Assembly (NCBI GenBank): GCA_023380755.1
Contig: JAMCSD010000006.1
Span: 77,821 to 141,820 of the forward strand
DNA from: Patescibacteria group bacterium
Lineage (GTDB): Bacteria > Patescibacteria > Microgenomatia > UBA12405
Length of the DNA: 64,000 bases
Direction of reading: 5' to 3'
Every line of letters starts with the position of its first letter. Within the stretch, counting starts at the first letter, position 1. Under the pieces are notes generated by a model. It was given only the letters and a program-made list of their open reading frames with translations, searched no databases and was not told the DNA's origin. Positions 38,761 through 48,619 of this stretch are shown here, piece after piece. Made by a program: the position numbers and the translations under genes.

Positions 38761-39297
38761 TTACCACGGCGCTTCTTCTCCACCCCTTTCTACCACCCGT
38801 AATAAAGTGGCAAAGTTGTATGGTCCTTGATGCTTCCAGCCATTCACAAAAAAGGTTGGCGTCCCGCTGACGCCGCTCTTCACCCCGCTCATAAAATCGT
38901 CATGCACCTTAATCGCCACCTCTTCCGATCCCATTTCATGGGAAAATCGCGTTAGATTCAGCCCGATTTGGACCGCGTAGTGCAAAAGGTCGCTGTCTTC
39001 CAGGGCGTTCTGGTTTTTAAACAAAATTTCTTCCATTTCCCAAAACCTTCCCTGCCGGGCGGCGGCTTCTGCCGCAAAAGCGGCATGCTGGGCGTGTGGG
39101 TGTATTTGGCTTAACGGAAAATTACGGAAAACAAAGCTCATCGATTCACCCCTTTCTTGTTGTATCCGTTGCACCATAATAAACGCCTCTTTACAATATT
39201 GCCCTTCGAATTCACCATACTCCAGAAGTGATATCCCTGCTTTAGGGTTCCCCCAGATGTTGTCTCGCTCCCCAATGGGTAATGATAATTCATTCAT
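38761..39297 (-). CDS. DsbA/thioredoxin_4-like protein with a single active-site Cys
   Basis: 178 residues without a signal peptide. Fold marks of DsbA-type thioredoxin_4 proteins: ISLLEYGEFEGQYCKEAF, SFVFRNFPLSQIHPHAQHAA, AARQGRFWEMEEILFKNQ, and the cis-Pro segment GVSGTPTFFVNGWKHQG. The expected CxxC is GQYC, so the nucleophilic first Cys is missing and only Cys34 remains, making classic dithiol oxidation unlikely. It may act as a glutaredoxin- or isomerase-like monothiol enzyme, or be a FrnE-like protein. Start has no clear ribosome site. Confidence 0.82.
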   Translation of the reverse strand: MNELSLPIGERDNIWGNPKAGISLLEYGEFEGQYCKEAFIMVQRIQQERGESMSFVFRNFPLSQIHPHAQHAAFAAEAAARQGRFWEMEEILFKNQNALEDSDLLHYAVQIGLNLTRFSHEMGSEEVAIKVHDDFMSGVKSGVSGTPTFFVNGWKHQGPYNFATLLRVVERGGEEAPW

Positions 39298-39435
39298 AAG
39301 CTTTTTTAAACTCTGCTAACTTAACGTCACCAATGCTTATCCTTATACCCAACCTATCGTTAAAACTCTTATCTACATAAGTCTAGCACACTCATTCCCT
39401 TTTTTTTCAATTTCAATCCGCTTAAACAGAAAATC

Positions 39436-39509
39436 TGGTAAAATACACCAAAGTCGGTAAATAATGCCTTTCGCGGCATCAGTTTGCCACGTACTTTAAC
39501 AATACGTGG
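39436..39509 (+). promoter_or_regulatory. Extended -10 promoter and two leader hairpins
   Basis: TGG-TAAAAT (39436-39444) without a clear -35 box. The leader then holds ATGCC/GGCAT (39464-39479) and CCACGTA/TACGTGG (39487-39509) hairpins, and the ribosome site GGAGGT (39525-39530). Leader length to ATG 39536 is about 85 bases. Confidence 0.5.
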
Positions 39510-39535
39510 ATTATGTTCACATCTGGAGGTTCGCC

Positions 39536-41311
39536 ATGCGTAAGTTTTTTACTCTCTTACTAATAAGTATTTTATCTTTATCGTCAGTTCTTGTTTCCCG
39601 GCCTCGTATCGCTCAGGCGGGCATGGTTTTTTGTGTCCGTTTTGTTGCTGCTGGTAACAAATTAGTAATGATCATTGGCGGTGGAGGTGCTTACGGTATT
39701 CCCGTATTAGCTATCTGGCAGGCTACTGCTTTCGGTTGGCAAGATTGGATGAACGACAACCACAATTCACCAATGACTCCCTCCACTAACCTAATTTACG
39801 CCATTGGAAACTCTTATGAAGATAACTTTGTTGATATCCCCACTCAAAACACCCCTTTAGGTATGGTCTCTCACGCCTTTACCGGCCAGCACCCCTTAGA
39901 TGGAAATTCGGACAACGGTTGTCCCAATGTTCCTATCCCGACCCCCTATGTTTATCTTGTCATTACCAAAGTTGAGGTCCAGCCCGTATCTCCACTGCAA
40001 GCCACATCAACCCGAATAAAGCTCACTCTTAAAAATGTCGGCACCAAGCTGCTCGAGCTGACCTCGTGGGATTTTTCCGGCAGCCTCGTCCTTAAATCAG
40101 TCAACGACGATCTCATGACTGTCAGCCCCTCGGAGTTTAAGAAAGGACCAGCTAAGGCTGACCTTATCTCTCTGTTGCCTATCAGTCTCCAAACATGGGT
40201 ACTGACCATCGATAATGTTTATTTCTGGAAAGATGGCAAAAATGCCACTCTCAATATCGCCATCGATAATCATAATGATGCTGTTCGGCCGGTCCGACTG
40301 ACTACCACTAAAGTTCTGACCGTTGCTCCCAATCCTGACGAAATTCCCCGCTGCCTGGCATTCCTCACCGGCGCCATCGCCTCTGTTTCCGGTCCGGTTA
40401 AGGCCCTTATCTTTGACTTAGTTTCCGCTAATTTCAGCGCCCGGGCTTGTCATGATATTGGTTGTGCCGCCGAAACTCTGATCGATGCCGTGGCCAGTGT
40501 CCAGGCTCTTACCAGTGTCCCTGTCGACACCACCAAGGCCTTTAAGGATGTCTTCGACCCTACCAAAGGCGAAGGTGAATGTATTGCCAGACTTGATTGG
40601 GTGAATGAAATCATCAAAAGGCTAATCACCACTGGTTTACCGTTTAACATTATTGGTGTCCATTCGCCGGTCTACCCCTTGGTTACCGATCCCTTGACTG
40701 GGCAGCGTGCCGGATTTCTTCAAGATGGCACCATTGTCGCCGAAATCACCGATTCCCAAGTTATTACTGATGGCGAATCGAAGTACATTATTTACCCTAA
40801 CCGTCTTGAAGTCAAAACCGAACTCTTCGGCACCGGGCAGGGTACGGCAACGCTCGATCTCTTAACCGCTGCCGGCAACAACACCGCCCAAGAAGTTGTC
40901 TACCACAATATTCCGGTGACTTCCAAAACATACGCTTTTGTTGATTCCCAAGATCCTCACCTCAAGCTAAAGATCGACACTCAGGGAGGAACTAACTTTG
41001 ACCTGATTCAAGAACCCGACCAAATCACGATTATCTCTGCTGCCGGTGAAGCCACGGCTACTCCATTGCCGACCGCTACGCCCACTCCGACCCCCACTCC
41101 CACTCCGACTGCTTCACCGACCCCCTTGCCCAGCGCCACCCCCACCGCCGTTCCCAGCCAAACACCAATCATGATATCGACTGCTACCTCCATCGCCGAC
41201 TCTGCCTCTACCTCTGCCGTCGATAACTGGTTGATCATCTTACTTGGGGCTGTTGCTGTCTTCAGTTTAGTAGGCGCCGGCTACTTCCTTGGAGCCCGTC
41301 GCCGCCGTTAA
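39536..41311 (+). CDS. Secreted surface protein with PT stalk and C-terminal membrane anchor
   Basis: 591 residues from ATG 39536, fixed by GGAGGT five bases upstream. Signal peptide (MRKFFTLLLISILSLSSVLV, cleavage after AQA), a Cys-containing exported region, a beta-sandwich domain (VYLVITKVEVQPVSPLQ ... STRIKLTLKNVGTKLLELTS), a helical Cys-rich part (ARACHDIGCAAETLIDAV), another beta domain, a Thr/Pro stalk (about 515-550) and a C-terminal membrane helix (WLIILLGAVAVFSLVGAGYFL) with an ARRRR stop. No LPxTG motif, but stalk, helix and Arg tail resemble sortase or rhombosortase substrates. Probably a membrane-tethered surface protein. A terminator follows. Confidence 0.8.
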   Translation: MRKFFTLLLISILSLSSVLVSRPRIAQAGMVFCVRFVAAGNKLVMIIGGGGAYGIPVLAIWQATAFGWQDWMNDNHNSPMTPSTNLIYAIGNSYEDNFVDIPTQNTPLGMVSHAFTGQHPLDGNSDNGCPNVPIPTPYVYLVITKVEVQPVSPLQATSTRIKLTLKNVGTKLLELTSWDFSGSLVLKSVNDDLMTVSPSEFKKGPAKADLISLLPISLQTWVLTIDNVYFWKDGKNATLNIAIDNHNDAVRPVRLTTTKVLTVAPNPDEIPRCLAFLTGAIASVSGPVKALIFDLVSANFSARACHDIGCAAETLIDAVASVQALTSVPVDTTKAFKDVFDPTKGEGECIARLDWVNEIIKRLITTGLPFNIIGVHSPVYPLVTDPLTGQRAGFLQDGTIVAEITDSQVITDGESKYIIYPNRLEVKTELFGTGQGTATLDLLTAAGNNTAQEVVYHNIPVTSKTYAFVDSQDPHLKLKIDTQGGTNFDLIQEPDQITIISAAGEATATPLPTATPTPTPTPTPTASPTPLPSATPTAVPSQTPIMISTATSIADSASTSAVDNWLIILLGAVAVFSLVGAGYFLGARRRR

Positions 41312-41327
41312 TCCACGTATTCCTTCT

Positions 41328-41372
41328 GGCTCGGGCCATTAACCAAATTGGGTCAACCCGAGCCGTTTTTGT
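41328..41372 (+). terminator. Intrinsic terminator
   Basis: GGCTCGGG (41328-41335) pairs with CCCGAGCC (41357-41364), followed by GTTTTTGTT. Placed 16 bases after the stop at 41311. It also faces the end of the convergent permease gene at 41399. Confidence 0.8.
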
Positions 41373-41398
41373 TATACCCGCCATCCTTTTACTTTAAG

Positions 41399-43339
41399 TT
41401 ATTCGTACCGCAAGGCATCCAGGGCTGAAATTTTGGTGGCCCTTTGGGCTGGAAATATTCCGGTAATCAACCCCACCACCAGTGATAGTAAAATAATCCC
41501 AATAATCATTCCCAGTGGGATATAAGCCACGGCCACTAGTCCAAAACCCTTTGTCACTGACATAATTGACAACCCAAAACTAAGAATAAAGCCCAAAGCC
41601 GCCCCCAAAAGTATCCCCAAAACTCCGCCATAAAAACCCATAATCATTGATTCCGTCAAGAACAGTTCCTGGATTTTTGCTGATTTCATCCCCATTACCT
41701 TCATCAATCCCACTTCTCGCGTTTTTTCCAACAAGGAAATCGTCAGAGTGTTCAGCATCCCTAACGCCGCCACAAATAAGGCTACTAATCCTAAAATCAT
41801 CAATGCGTTCCGCACCGTGGCAAACAAGGTATTAATTTGCGCCACCGTATCGGCCACTGAACTGGTGTCATAACCCATGGTTTCGATCTGCTTCCTGATC
41901 ACCGATAGTGCCGATTGGTTGGCCGCTACGACTTTTACCTGGGTATAGTTACTCACCCCTAATGACCGTAAATCAGCCAAAGGTACATAAATTATTGGCG
42001 CTTTATTGTCCGGCGTCACCCCCACAATTTGGTAAGAAGCTGGATCTGAAACTAGTTTCTCACTCTGGTCCGGGAGCAGGTTAGCCAAGATTACAAATGA
42101 AATTGAAAACTTTTTCCCGATCGCCTCACTTTCTTTCAAGTTCAATACCCGCAGCACCGACTGGTTAACCACTGCTTGCTTAAAAGCATTACCGGCCAAC
42201 CCTACCGTTTTCGTTTCTTGGGTCTGTTCGCTGGCCGATACCGAAGCAATTTCTACCCAGGCCGAATTATCATTTAAGGTCGCGCTAGAAGTTGACTCTC
42301 CCAAAACCTGGGGAGTGACCTCAATGGGGTGGTATTCACTAGTGGTTACTCCCAGTTCCGCGAAATAGCCTTCCTTACTCTGTTGTTGGTTGGTATTTCC
42401 GGTTATTGGCGTATAAGTGCCGCCGTCATTTTGCCATAGAGGTACCGTTGCTTTTACCCAACTATCCCGCACTTGACCCTCATCACGGTAAGCCTCTCCT
42501 TTTGTTTCCACTCCTTGTTGGGGGAATTCAATCCGTTTCGTGTACCCGATAATTTGGGCACCGGAATTGGCCTCTTGGCGCACCCGCACCCATACCCCCG
42601 GTTGGACCGTAAAATTAACTTTTTTTTCGGCTATTGTTTCTTCGTCCTGGGTGGACACTCCGGCGACTGATCCGCTGGTCACCGTTGTCACCGGCGCCAA
42701 GGATATCTTATTACTCTCAAACAACCTTCCCTTTTCCGGCCGGATCGCCGAGTGTAGCAAGTAATCAGTCGTTACTCCGTATACTGCCATATCGGTAATT
42801 GAATTCTGATAACTGATCCGCCCCACCGCCGATACCATGGGTAGCACTAAGCTAACATGACCGATTTTGGTAAACTTTTCTAGGCTCGTATCGTTAATTC
42901 TATTTTTCACTGAATTTTGAGTCGTCACATCCGCCTGTTTCATCTCTTCCAGGCTCGCCACCCGGGAAACCACTAATCTCTGCAAACCGTATCCCACCGA
43001 CACCAAAAAAACAATGACACTAATCCCCACCGCCATTCCGGCAATAGTAATCACCGTTCGTGTCTTTTTGGATTTCATGTTCCGCAAAGACAAATCAATT
43101 AAGTTTAACCGGCTGATTTCATTTTGATCCCGCTTGTCCAGCATCTCAAAGATTGGTTCAAACCTTTGCCGAAAATCAGTTTTACTGCCCCGCTTAATAA
43201 AACGGGTCACATAATTCAATCCCACCGCCAGCGAATAGCTAAACAAAAGTAAGGTAAAACTAGCCAACCGTCCGCTCCAGGCAGAGGCCTTTCGTATTCC
43301 ATTTTTGGCTAAAATAATTGATTTACTTACTTTTGACAT
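41399..43339 (-). CDS. MacB/LolC-type ABC transporter permease with an SH3-like insertion
   Basis: 646 residues. After a hydrophobic N-terminal segment (about 25-45) comes the MacB core: first helix in RTVITIAGMAVGISVIVFLV, a large exported domain (about 125-520), then three C-terminal helices with LNTLTISLLEKTREVGLMKVMG and FPAQRATKISALDALRYE. This is the FtsX/MacB fold. Inside the exported domain, VNFTVQPGVWVRVRQEANSG followed by AQIIGYT reads as a bacterial SH3-like unit, unusual for this family. It pairs with the ATPase encoded just upstream (17-base overlap). Role: mechanotransmission or export of surface protein or lipid, rather than import. Confidence 0.85.
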   Translation of the reverse strand: MSKVSKSIILAKNGIRKASAWSGRLASFTLLLFSYSLAVGLNYVTRFIKRGSKTDFRQRFEPIFEMLDKRDQNEISRLNLIDLSLRNMKSKKTRTVITIAGMAVGISVIVFLVSVGYGLQRLVVSRVASLEEMKQADVTTQNSVKNRINDTSLEKFTKIGHVSLVLPMVSAVGRISYQNSITDMAVYGVTTDYLLHSAIRPEKGRLFESNKISLAPVTTVTSGSVAGVSTQDEETIAEKKVNFTVQPGVWVRVRQEANSGAQIIGYTKRIEFPQQGVETKGEAYRDEGQVRDSWVKATVPLWQNDGGTYTPITGNTNQQQSKEGYFAELGVTTSEYHPIEVTPQVLGESTSSATLNDNSAWVEIASVSASEQTQETKTVGLAGNAFKQAVVNQSVLRVLNLKESEAIGKKFSISFVILANLLPDQSEKLVSDPASYQIVGVTPDNKAPIIYVPLADLRSLGVSNYTQVKVVAANQSALSVIRKQIETMGYDTSSVADTVAQINTLFATVRNALMILGLVALFVAALGMLNTLTISLLEKTREVGLMKVMGMKSAKIQELFLTESMIMGFYGGVLGILLGAALGFILSFGLSIMSVTKGFGLVAVAYIPLGMIIGIILLSLVVGLITGIFPAQRATKISALDALRYE

Positions 43340-44078
43340 GTTTTTCTTTGCTGGGCATTTCTAACGTCCGCATTAATTTGTCTTTTTGGCTGCCGGTATA
43401 TTCACCCACAATTTCTCCGCTAAACATTCTGATCGCCCTTTTGGCATATTTTAAATATTCTAGATCATGGGTCACCATAATGATTGTCTTTTTTTGGGTA
43501 GTATTTAGTTCCACCAAAAATTCCATTAACTCCACCCCATTTTTAAAGTCCAAATTTCCGGTTGGTTCATCGGCAATTAATAATTCCGGGTCGGTAATTA
43601 ATGCCCGGGCGAGTGCCACTCTCTGTTGTTGGCCGCTTGATAATTCGGTGGGTATATAAAATGCCCAGTTTTCCATCCCTACTTCTTTTAGCTTAGTCTG
43701 GGCTTTCATTAATCCTTCCTCTCTTGTCTTTCCGGTTAACAATAAGGGGAATGCCACGTTTTCCCGGACATTTAGGGCTTTTATCCAGTTAGATTGTTGG
43801 TACACCACACCCATATATTTCTGCCGCCAGCTGGAGCGGTCGTCTTCAGTCGTGTTTTGATACAGGTTGTGTTGCCCTAAATAAGCCTCTCCGGCTGTCG
43901 GCTTTTCCAGCCCGAGCATGGTATGCAGCAAAGTTGATTTGCCGCAACCCGATGGCCCCACAATAATGGCGAAGTCACCCCGGTTAATCGATAAGTTAAC
44001 GTCTTTTAATACTGGGACTACCTGGGACCCCACCACAAAGGATTTCGCGACTTTTGATAGGCTGATCAGTGATTCCAT
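43323..44078 (-). CDS. ABC transporter ATPase, MacB/LolD type
   Basis: 251 residues from ATG 44078, one base after the stop of the giant surface-protein gene. Walker A GPSGCGKST, Q-loop VVYQQSNW, signature LSSGQQQRVALARAL, Walker B LLIADEPTGNLD and H-loop VTHDLEYLK are all intact. It energises the permease encoded by the overlapping next gene. An upstream in-frame start at 44108 would lie inside the preceding gene. Because it follows the 1493-residue surface protein in the same unit, the pair may act on that protein's export or attachment (inference). Confidence 0.93.
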   Translation of the reverse strand: MESLISLSKVAKSFVVGSQVVPVLKDVNLSINRGDFAIIVGPSGCGKSTLLHTMLGLEKPTAGEAYLGQHNLYQNTTEDDRSSWRQKYMGVVYQQSNWIKALNVRENVAFPLLLTGKTREEGLMKAQTKLKEVGMENWAFYIPTELSSGQQQRVALARALITDPELLIADEPTGNLDFKNGVELMEFLVELNTTQKKTIIMVTHDLEYLKYAKRAIRMFSGEIVGEYTGSQKDKLMRTLEMPSKEKHVKSK

Positions 44079-44079
44079 A

Positions 44080-47000
44080 TTATTTCGAGAGAGGACCAAT
44101 AAATCCAAATGCTTGTTGCAAATTACTAAAGACCAGGTTCAGCGCATTATCTGTTCCCTTAGCAGTTATCGTCACCATGTCTGATGAATGGCTTTCATTG
44201 CCGGCCTTATCTAGGGAAATCGCTCGCAAGTGATAGACCTTTGACGGTGTCAGGCTTGACACAATTACCAAATGATTAAGTGTTAGGTTTAAATCCTTTT
44301 GTGACTTTTGCGAGTAGTTGTCCCCAGCTCCTTCAGAGAATTCAATTTGAGAGGTTGCCGGTTCGTCAGTTGTCCAGGACACTAACAGTTGGGAACTGAT
44401 CTCTTCCGCCGCTCCCGATACTGGTGGCACTGCTTTACTTTCAATCGTTAAATCGGAAATCATTGGCGGTCGGGTGTCCGTCGCGGTGGTAAATACCTGG
44501 ACATCACTATCGGCCTCATTCCCAACTTTATCCCGGCCCTTTACTACTAGCACATACCGGGTGTCATCGCTCAAACCCTTAATGATCATCTGGTGCAAAC
44601 CCTTAATCATGGTTAGATTTACCTGGTCTTGGGCCGATCCCGCCATTCCGTCCGGATAATACGTTATAATTGACGACAACTCCGTGTTACTGTTCCATGA
44701 CACCAAAATCGTCGGTTGGGCTGTATTGATGACTTGCTGGATTTTAATATCTGACACTGTTGGCCGGGGCAGGGTGGCAAACTGGTGGTCCTCAAAGTCA
44801 TATTTATTACCGTCGGCATCCTCTAGCTCAATCATGTAATGATAAGTTGTCCCATCATCCAGCTTGGTCAGTTTGACTGAATACGTACTTTCACTGGTCG
44901 CGGTGTTCATGCTCGAAGCGCCGCCATAAGCACTCGTCTTACCATAAAAAATGGTAGCTTTCGAGGCATTATCTACTGTCATTGTGATTAAGGCACTGCT
45001 CAGCGAAATATCGCTTTCCTTTACCGACGATACCGACGGTGCTGCTTGGGTGGCAAATGATTTTTCATCACTGGTTCCTGTATTCCCATCCTCGTCGGTC
45101 CATTTTGCCCGGTAATAGTATGTTTTTCCCGGAGTTAAGTTTGTCAGGTTTATTGTGTGGTCGGTCACTTGGGAAGAATTTGATGGTTCTTCGTCCTGAT
45201 AACTATTGCTGCTCGTACCGTATTCCACTTTGGAATCACTGCTCCGGTCGGTGCTCCAGGTAATTTTTGCCTTTTTAGTGGTAATACTCGATGCTCCTGG
45301 CCCCGACGTTAGGCTGGCGGCACTGGTATAGCGGCCGGTGGGATATTTGCTGGCCGTGGTCGAATACGCCGAACAATTATTCGCCGAATCGCAAGCGGTG
45401 ACACAATAATAATAAGTTTTTTGGGTTAAACCGGTATCTGTATAAGTTGTTCCCGAAGTCGACCCCACCACTGAAAAGGCGCTGGGTGTGGTGGCACATA
45501 CCGCATTGGCCGTAGCGCTCCGGTAGACCTTGTAAGTCGCGATACCCGATCCCACCGAAGTCGGGGCATCCCACGACACCGCCAGCTTCCAATTTGAAGT
45601 TGATTTAATCGAAATATCCGATACATCAGTATTCCGTGGTGCCCCGGGAGCCGAAGTGTTGGCCGTAAAAGTCGCTTCGGCATAAGTGCCATAGTTCACA
45701 TTACCCGCCTCATCCTTGGCCACTACATCCAAAAAATTTGCCCCATACTGAGTGGCAAAGGCCGCTGCTGCCAAACTTGTTCCTGTCATCCAATTACCCG
45801 TACATAAAAGTGCCGATGGATGGGCATTCACTGTGTAGCAGTAAGTTAGTCCGCCCTCTAATCCAGAATAAGTTGTTGGTATTGTCCACGAGAAAGCAAA
45901 GGAATTATCGGTATTCGTCGCCGGCGTCGCCGTTAGGCTGTTTGGCTCCGATGGCGCGTTCCCGGAGTATTTCAGTACTGCCGTAATATAAGTGGTGGTC
46001 ACATTACAGGTGTTGTCCCATGTCCTCAATCTGAAAGTATTTTCCCCATTATTATTAGTTGATAAAGTGTCGTAGTTACTGTCTAGGGTATAAGATCCGG
46101 TGCTGGGACTTAACACATCATTACAATCTTCGGCCCCACTATGGTTAGTGCCATACCATTTCCCGTCATTAATTTGGTATTGGTAACCCTTAATTCCCGA
46201 ATCGTTATCTTTGGCGGCCGAAACTCCACTGGTGGCCCAATAAATCGTAAAATCACTCAACGAATTTTTGTATGTTTGTGGCGCCGATAACCCCGAAGGA
46301 TTGGTCGGCAATTGGTTGTCATATCTAAAGGCGGCCACATCTTGGTAAAGTGACGAATCTCCGCTCCAGACATTACCCGCCTGGTCAACTGCTTTAATCG
46401 ACAGGTAATATTCTTTTCCCGATGTTAACGTTAATCCAGCAATATTACCCACATTTAAAGAATTATAGGTGGTCATGAACGGGCAGTATGTTTGCACTAT
46501 GCCATCATCTAATCCCGCCAAAGCCCCGCCGGTGGTGGCTGGGTCCAAATGGGTCGAGGTCCCGGTAGAGCCGCTCCCGATAGTCGTGGCCTCCAACGCC
46601 AAACAATAGCCAAAAATACCGCTGCCGCCGCCATTATCGGCGCCGGCTGTCCAGGTTATTGTCGGGGCGGCGTTCAGCCAATCACCGCTGCTGTGTCCAC
46701 TCACCCCCACTCCGCTGGCATTGGTTGTCGGCCGGGTTAGGTCCACTACCAAGCTGGCTGTCTGATAATTTCCCGCACTGGTTGTGTTCCCGTTACTATC
46801 TGTCGCTCGAAAATAAACTGTATATGACCCTTCGGTTAATGCCGGCGACACCGTACAACTAAAACTCACCGGACTTGTATTAAAGGAGCCGCTACAATTC
46901 GCCCAGCCGCCGCTCGTTGTTGCTCCCACCTGGTAATCCACCATGCTCACCGTTCCATAATCATCTGTTGCTGTCCCGGTAAATGTCGGGGTACTGTCGT

Positions 47001-48561
47001 TGGTCGGTGTAGTCTCGCCAATGGCGGAAATGGTTGGCGGCGTATTGTCATGGCTAATAAATATTTCCGTACTATCAGTACTGATCGTTCCTAAGTATTG
47101 GAACAAAAGAATATCGGTGGTGATTCTTGATTCGATTGGGGTTGTCGAATAGGTTCCCGAAGTTAGCCGTCCCCGCACATAAAACAGAGTCCGGCCGCTA
47201 TTGAGGCTCGTTGCCGTCCAACTAGTCGGATCACTGCTCCAATAAACCGTTCCCGAAGTTGTCAGATTACTCACCCCGGTTACCGTTTCCGATACTCCCA
47301 GTCCCGCCCAGGCAGCACCGTTCCAGTATTCCCAAGTTATTGTCGGACTCGAGCCGCTGCCGTTTCGGTTCAAGTTAATATTAATACCCCGGAATTTCGA
47401 CGTTGATCCAAAAGCAATATAATCCTGATTACCGGCAAAACTAATCGTATAATTTTTCGTAGCGCTATTTAAATATTCGTTATCCGATCCGGTATACCCG
47501 GCATCTGCCAGCTGAGTATAAACACTGCCGGAGTTGGCATAAAACCACGCCTCCGAGAAGGGGAGAATGTCATCGTTATAATTAGTTCCTTTGGTTTGAG
47601 TTACCCCGCCCACCGTTACCTGGGCCGGATCATCTTGCGACCGCCAATTTCTAATCTTAAAAGCCGGATCCAGCCGGTTATAAGTTCCGCCGTTTATTGT
47701 CAAATCAATTTGGATGTTATCCGCATTTAGAACGTAAGCCCCCTCTTGTTCATTAAAAAAGTCACTGGTTCCCACCGAATATTCATTAGCATCAAACCAG
47801 CCGCTTCCTTTGGATAGTGAACCGCTGAAATCTGCTGGATTGCGGTAGTCTTGCATGTTGCTGGTTACCGTGCTGGCGGTCGACCGGTAATGTGACAAAT
47901 CAAACAACACTGTTCCCGAGGTTCCCGTATTTTTTACCCATCCGTACCCTGACGAATGAATGCCGTCATCACCCCACCCGCCGTTCCCAAAATCATTCGG
48001 AGTCCAAGCTTCAATGTTAATTCCGGCAAAGTTATTGTTAGTCGTATCGCTTAATAGCCAGGTCTGATTAGTTCCATCAAATGTTTGCACTTGTGGAGCA
48101 TTACTTGTTACCCCCACTTCTTCAGCTAAGTTGTAGTAATAAGTCCCGTTCCACCACATATGGACGTAGCTTTTGGCGTCTCCCCAGGTCACCCACGAAA
48201 CGCCTTGATTGGCATTAGAATTCAGGATTTTGGCCCTTGTCGGAGTCGACTCCAGCAGTTGAAAAGCTGTTGGTGTCTGTTGGGCCCAAAACCCGGCCAG
48301 GTTATCATGGTTATCTCCGCATGATCCGCTATTGCCCACCAAAGGAGTTTGGCCGTTATTAATTGAGGTGTGATACAGCTGTTTTCCAAAAGCCACATCG
48401 CAGTTTTTGGTCACTAACTTAACCGTCCCATTATCGGTGGTAATTGAGGTCGCATCTCGCGTAATTGTTAACGAGGCTGCCTCCACCCCCCTAGGTAATA
48501 CTAGCAAAAATATCCCTATCCATAGGCATAAAAATTTCCCAATTCCGCGCTTAATACTCAC
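44080..48561 (-). CDS. Giant secreted multi-domain surface protein
   Basis: 1493 residues from GTG 48561; TATGAT (48573-48568) is six bases upstream, so the mRNA should be leaderless. Signal peptide (FLCLWIGIFLLVLPRGVEA), then an N-terminal beta domain rich in Trp/Tyr (residues about 35-470, FWAQQTPTAFQLLES; WWNGTYYYNLAEEVG), and a series of Ig/FN3-like domains: DNTPPTISAIGETTPTNDST, LAVSWDAPTSVGSGIATYKV, TYYYCVTACDSANNCS, KITWSTDRSSDSKVEYGTSS, ILVSWNSNTELSSIIT. The last domains resemble purple acid phosphatase N-terminal/FN3 units. The C-terminus, FGFIGPLSK, has no known anchor. Adhesin or S-layer-like role. Confidence 0.85.
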   Translation of the reverse strand: MSIKRGIGKFLCLWIGIFLLVLPRGVEAASLTITRDATSITTDNGTVKLVTKNCDVAFGKQLYHTSINNGQTPLVGNSGSCGDNHDNLAGFWAQQTPTAFQLLESTPTRAKILNSNANQGVSWVTWGDAKSYVHMWWNGTYYYNLAEEVGVTSNAPQVQTFDGTNQTWLLSDTTNNNFAGINIEAWTPNDFGNGGWGDDGIHSSGYGWVKNTGTSGTVLFDLSHYRSTASTVTSNMQDYRNPADFSGSLSKGSGWFDANEYSVGTSDFFNEQEGAYVLNADNIQIDLTINGGTYNRLDPAFKIRNWRSQDDPAQVTVGGVTQTKGTNYNDDILPFSEAWFYANSGSVYTQLADAGYTGSDNEYLNSATKNYTISFAGNQDYIAFGSTSKFRGININLNRNGSGSSPTITWEYWNGAAWAGLGVSETVTGVSNLTTSGTVYWSSDPTSWTATSLNSGRTLFYVRGRLTSGTYSTTPIESRITTDILLFQYLGTISTDSTEIFISHDNTPPTISAIGETTPTNDSTPTFTGTATDDYGTVSMVDYQVGATTSGGWANCSGSFNTSPVSFSCTVSPALTEGSYTVYFRATDSNGNTTSAGNYQTASLVVDLTRPTTNASGVGVSGHSSGDWLNAAPTITWTAGADNGGGSGIFGYCLALEATTIGSGSTGTSTHLDPATTGGALAGLDDGIVQTYCPFMTTYNSLNVGNIAGLTLTSGKEYYLSIKAVDQAGNVWSGDSSLYQDVAAFRYDNQLPTNPSGLSAPQTYKNSLSDFTIYWATSGVSAAKDNDSGIKGYQYQINDGKWYGTNHSGAEDCNDVLSPSTGSYTLDSNYDTLSTNNNGENTFRLRTWDNTCNVTTTYITAVLKYSGNAPSEPNSLTATPATNTDNSFAFSWTIPTTYSGLEGGLTYCYTVNAHPSALLCTGNWMTGTSLAAAAFATQYGANFLDVVAKDEAGNVNYGTYAEATFTANTSAPGAPRNTDVSDISIKSTSNWKLAVSWDAPTSVGSGIATYKVYRSATANAVCATTPSAFSVVGSTSGTTYTDTGLTQKTYYYCVTACDSANNCSAYSTTASKYPTGRYTSAASLTSGPGASSITTKKAKITWSTDRSSDSKVEYGTSSNSYQDEEPSNSSQVTDHTINLTNLTPGKTYYYRAKWTDEDGNTGTSDEKSFATQAAPSVSSVKESDISLSSALITMTVDNASKATIFYGKTSAYGGASSMNTATSESTYSVKLTKLDDGTTYHYMIELEDADGNKYDFEDHQFATLPRPTVSDIKIQQVINTAQPTILVSWNSNTELSSIITYYPDGMAGSAQDQVNLTMIKGLHQMIIKGLSDDTRYVLVVKGRDKVGNEADSDVQVFTTATDTRPPMISDLTIESKAVPPVSGAAEEISSQLLVSWTTDEPATSQIEFSEGAGDNYSQKSQKDLNLTLNHLVIVSSLTPSKVYHLRAISLDKAGNESHSSDMVTITAKGTDNALNLVFSNLQQAFGFIGPLSK

Positions 48562-48619
48562 ATTTACATCATACAATATTCATCGTGTTAATTGTTAAGT
48601 AAAAGCCTAAAATCCCAGT

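Noticed and set aside
41060..41160. Short tandem repeat of CCCACTCCGAC-type units
   Set aside because: Coding repeat for the Thr/Pro stalk of the 39536 gene, not a separate element.
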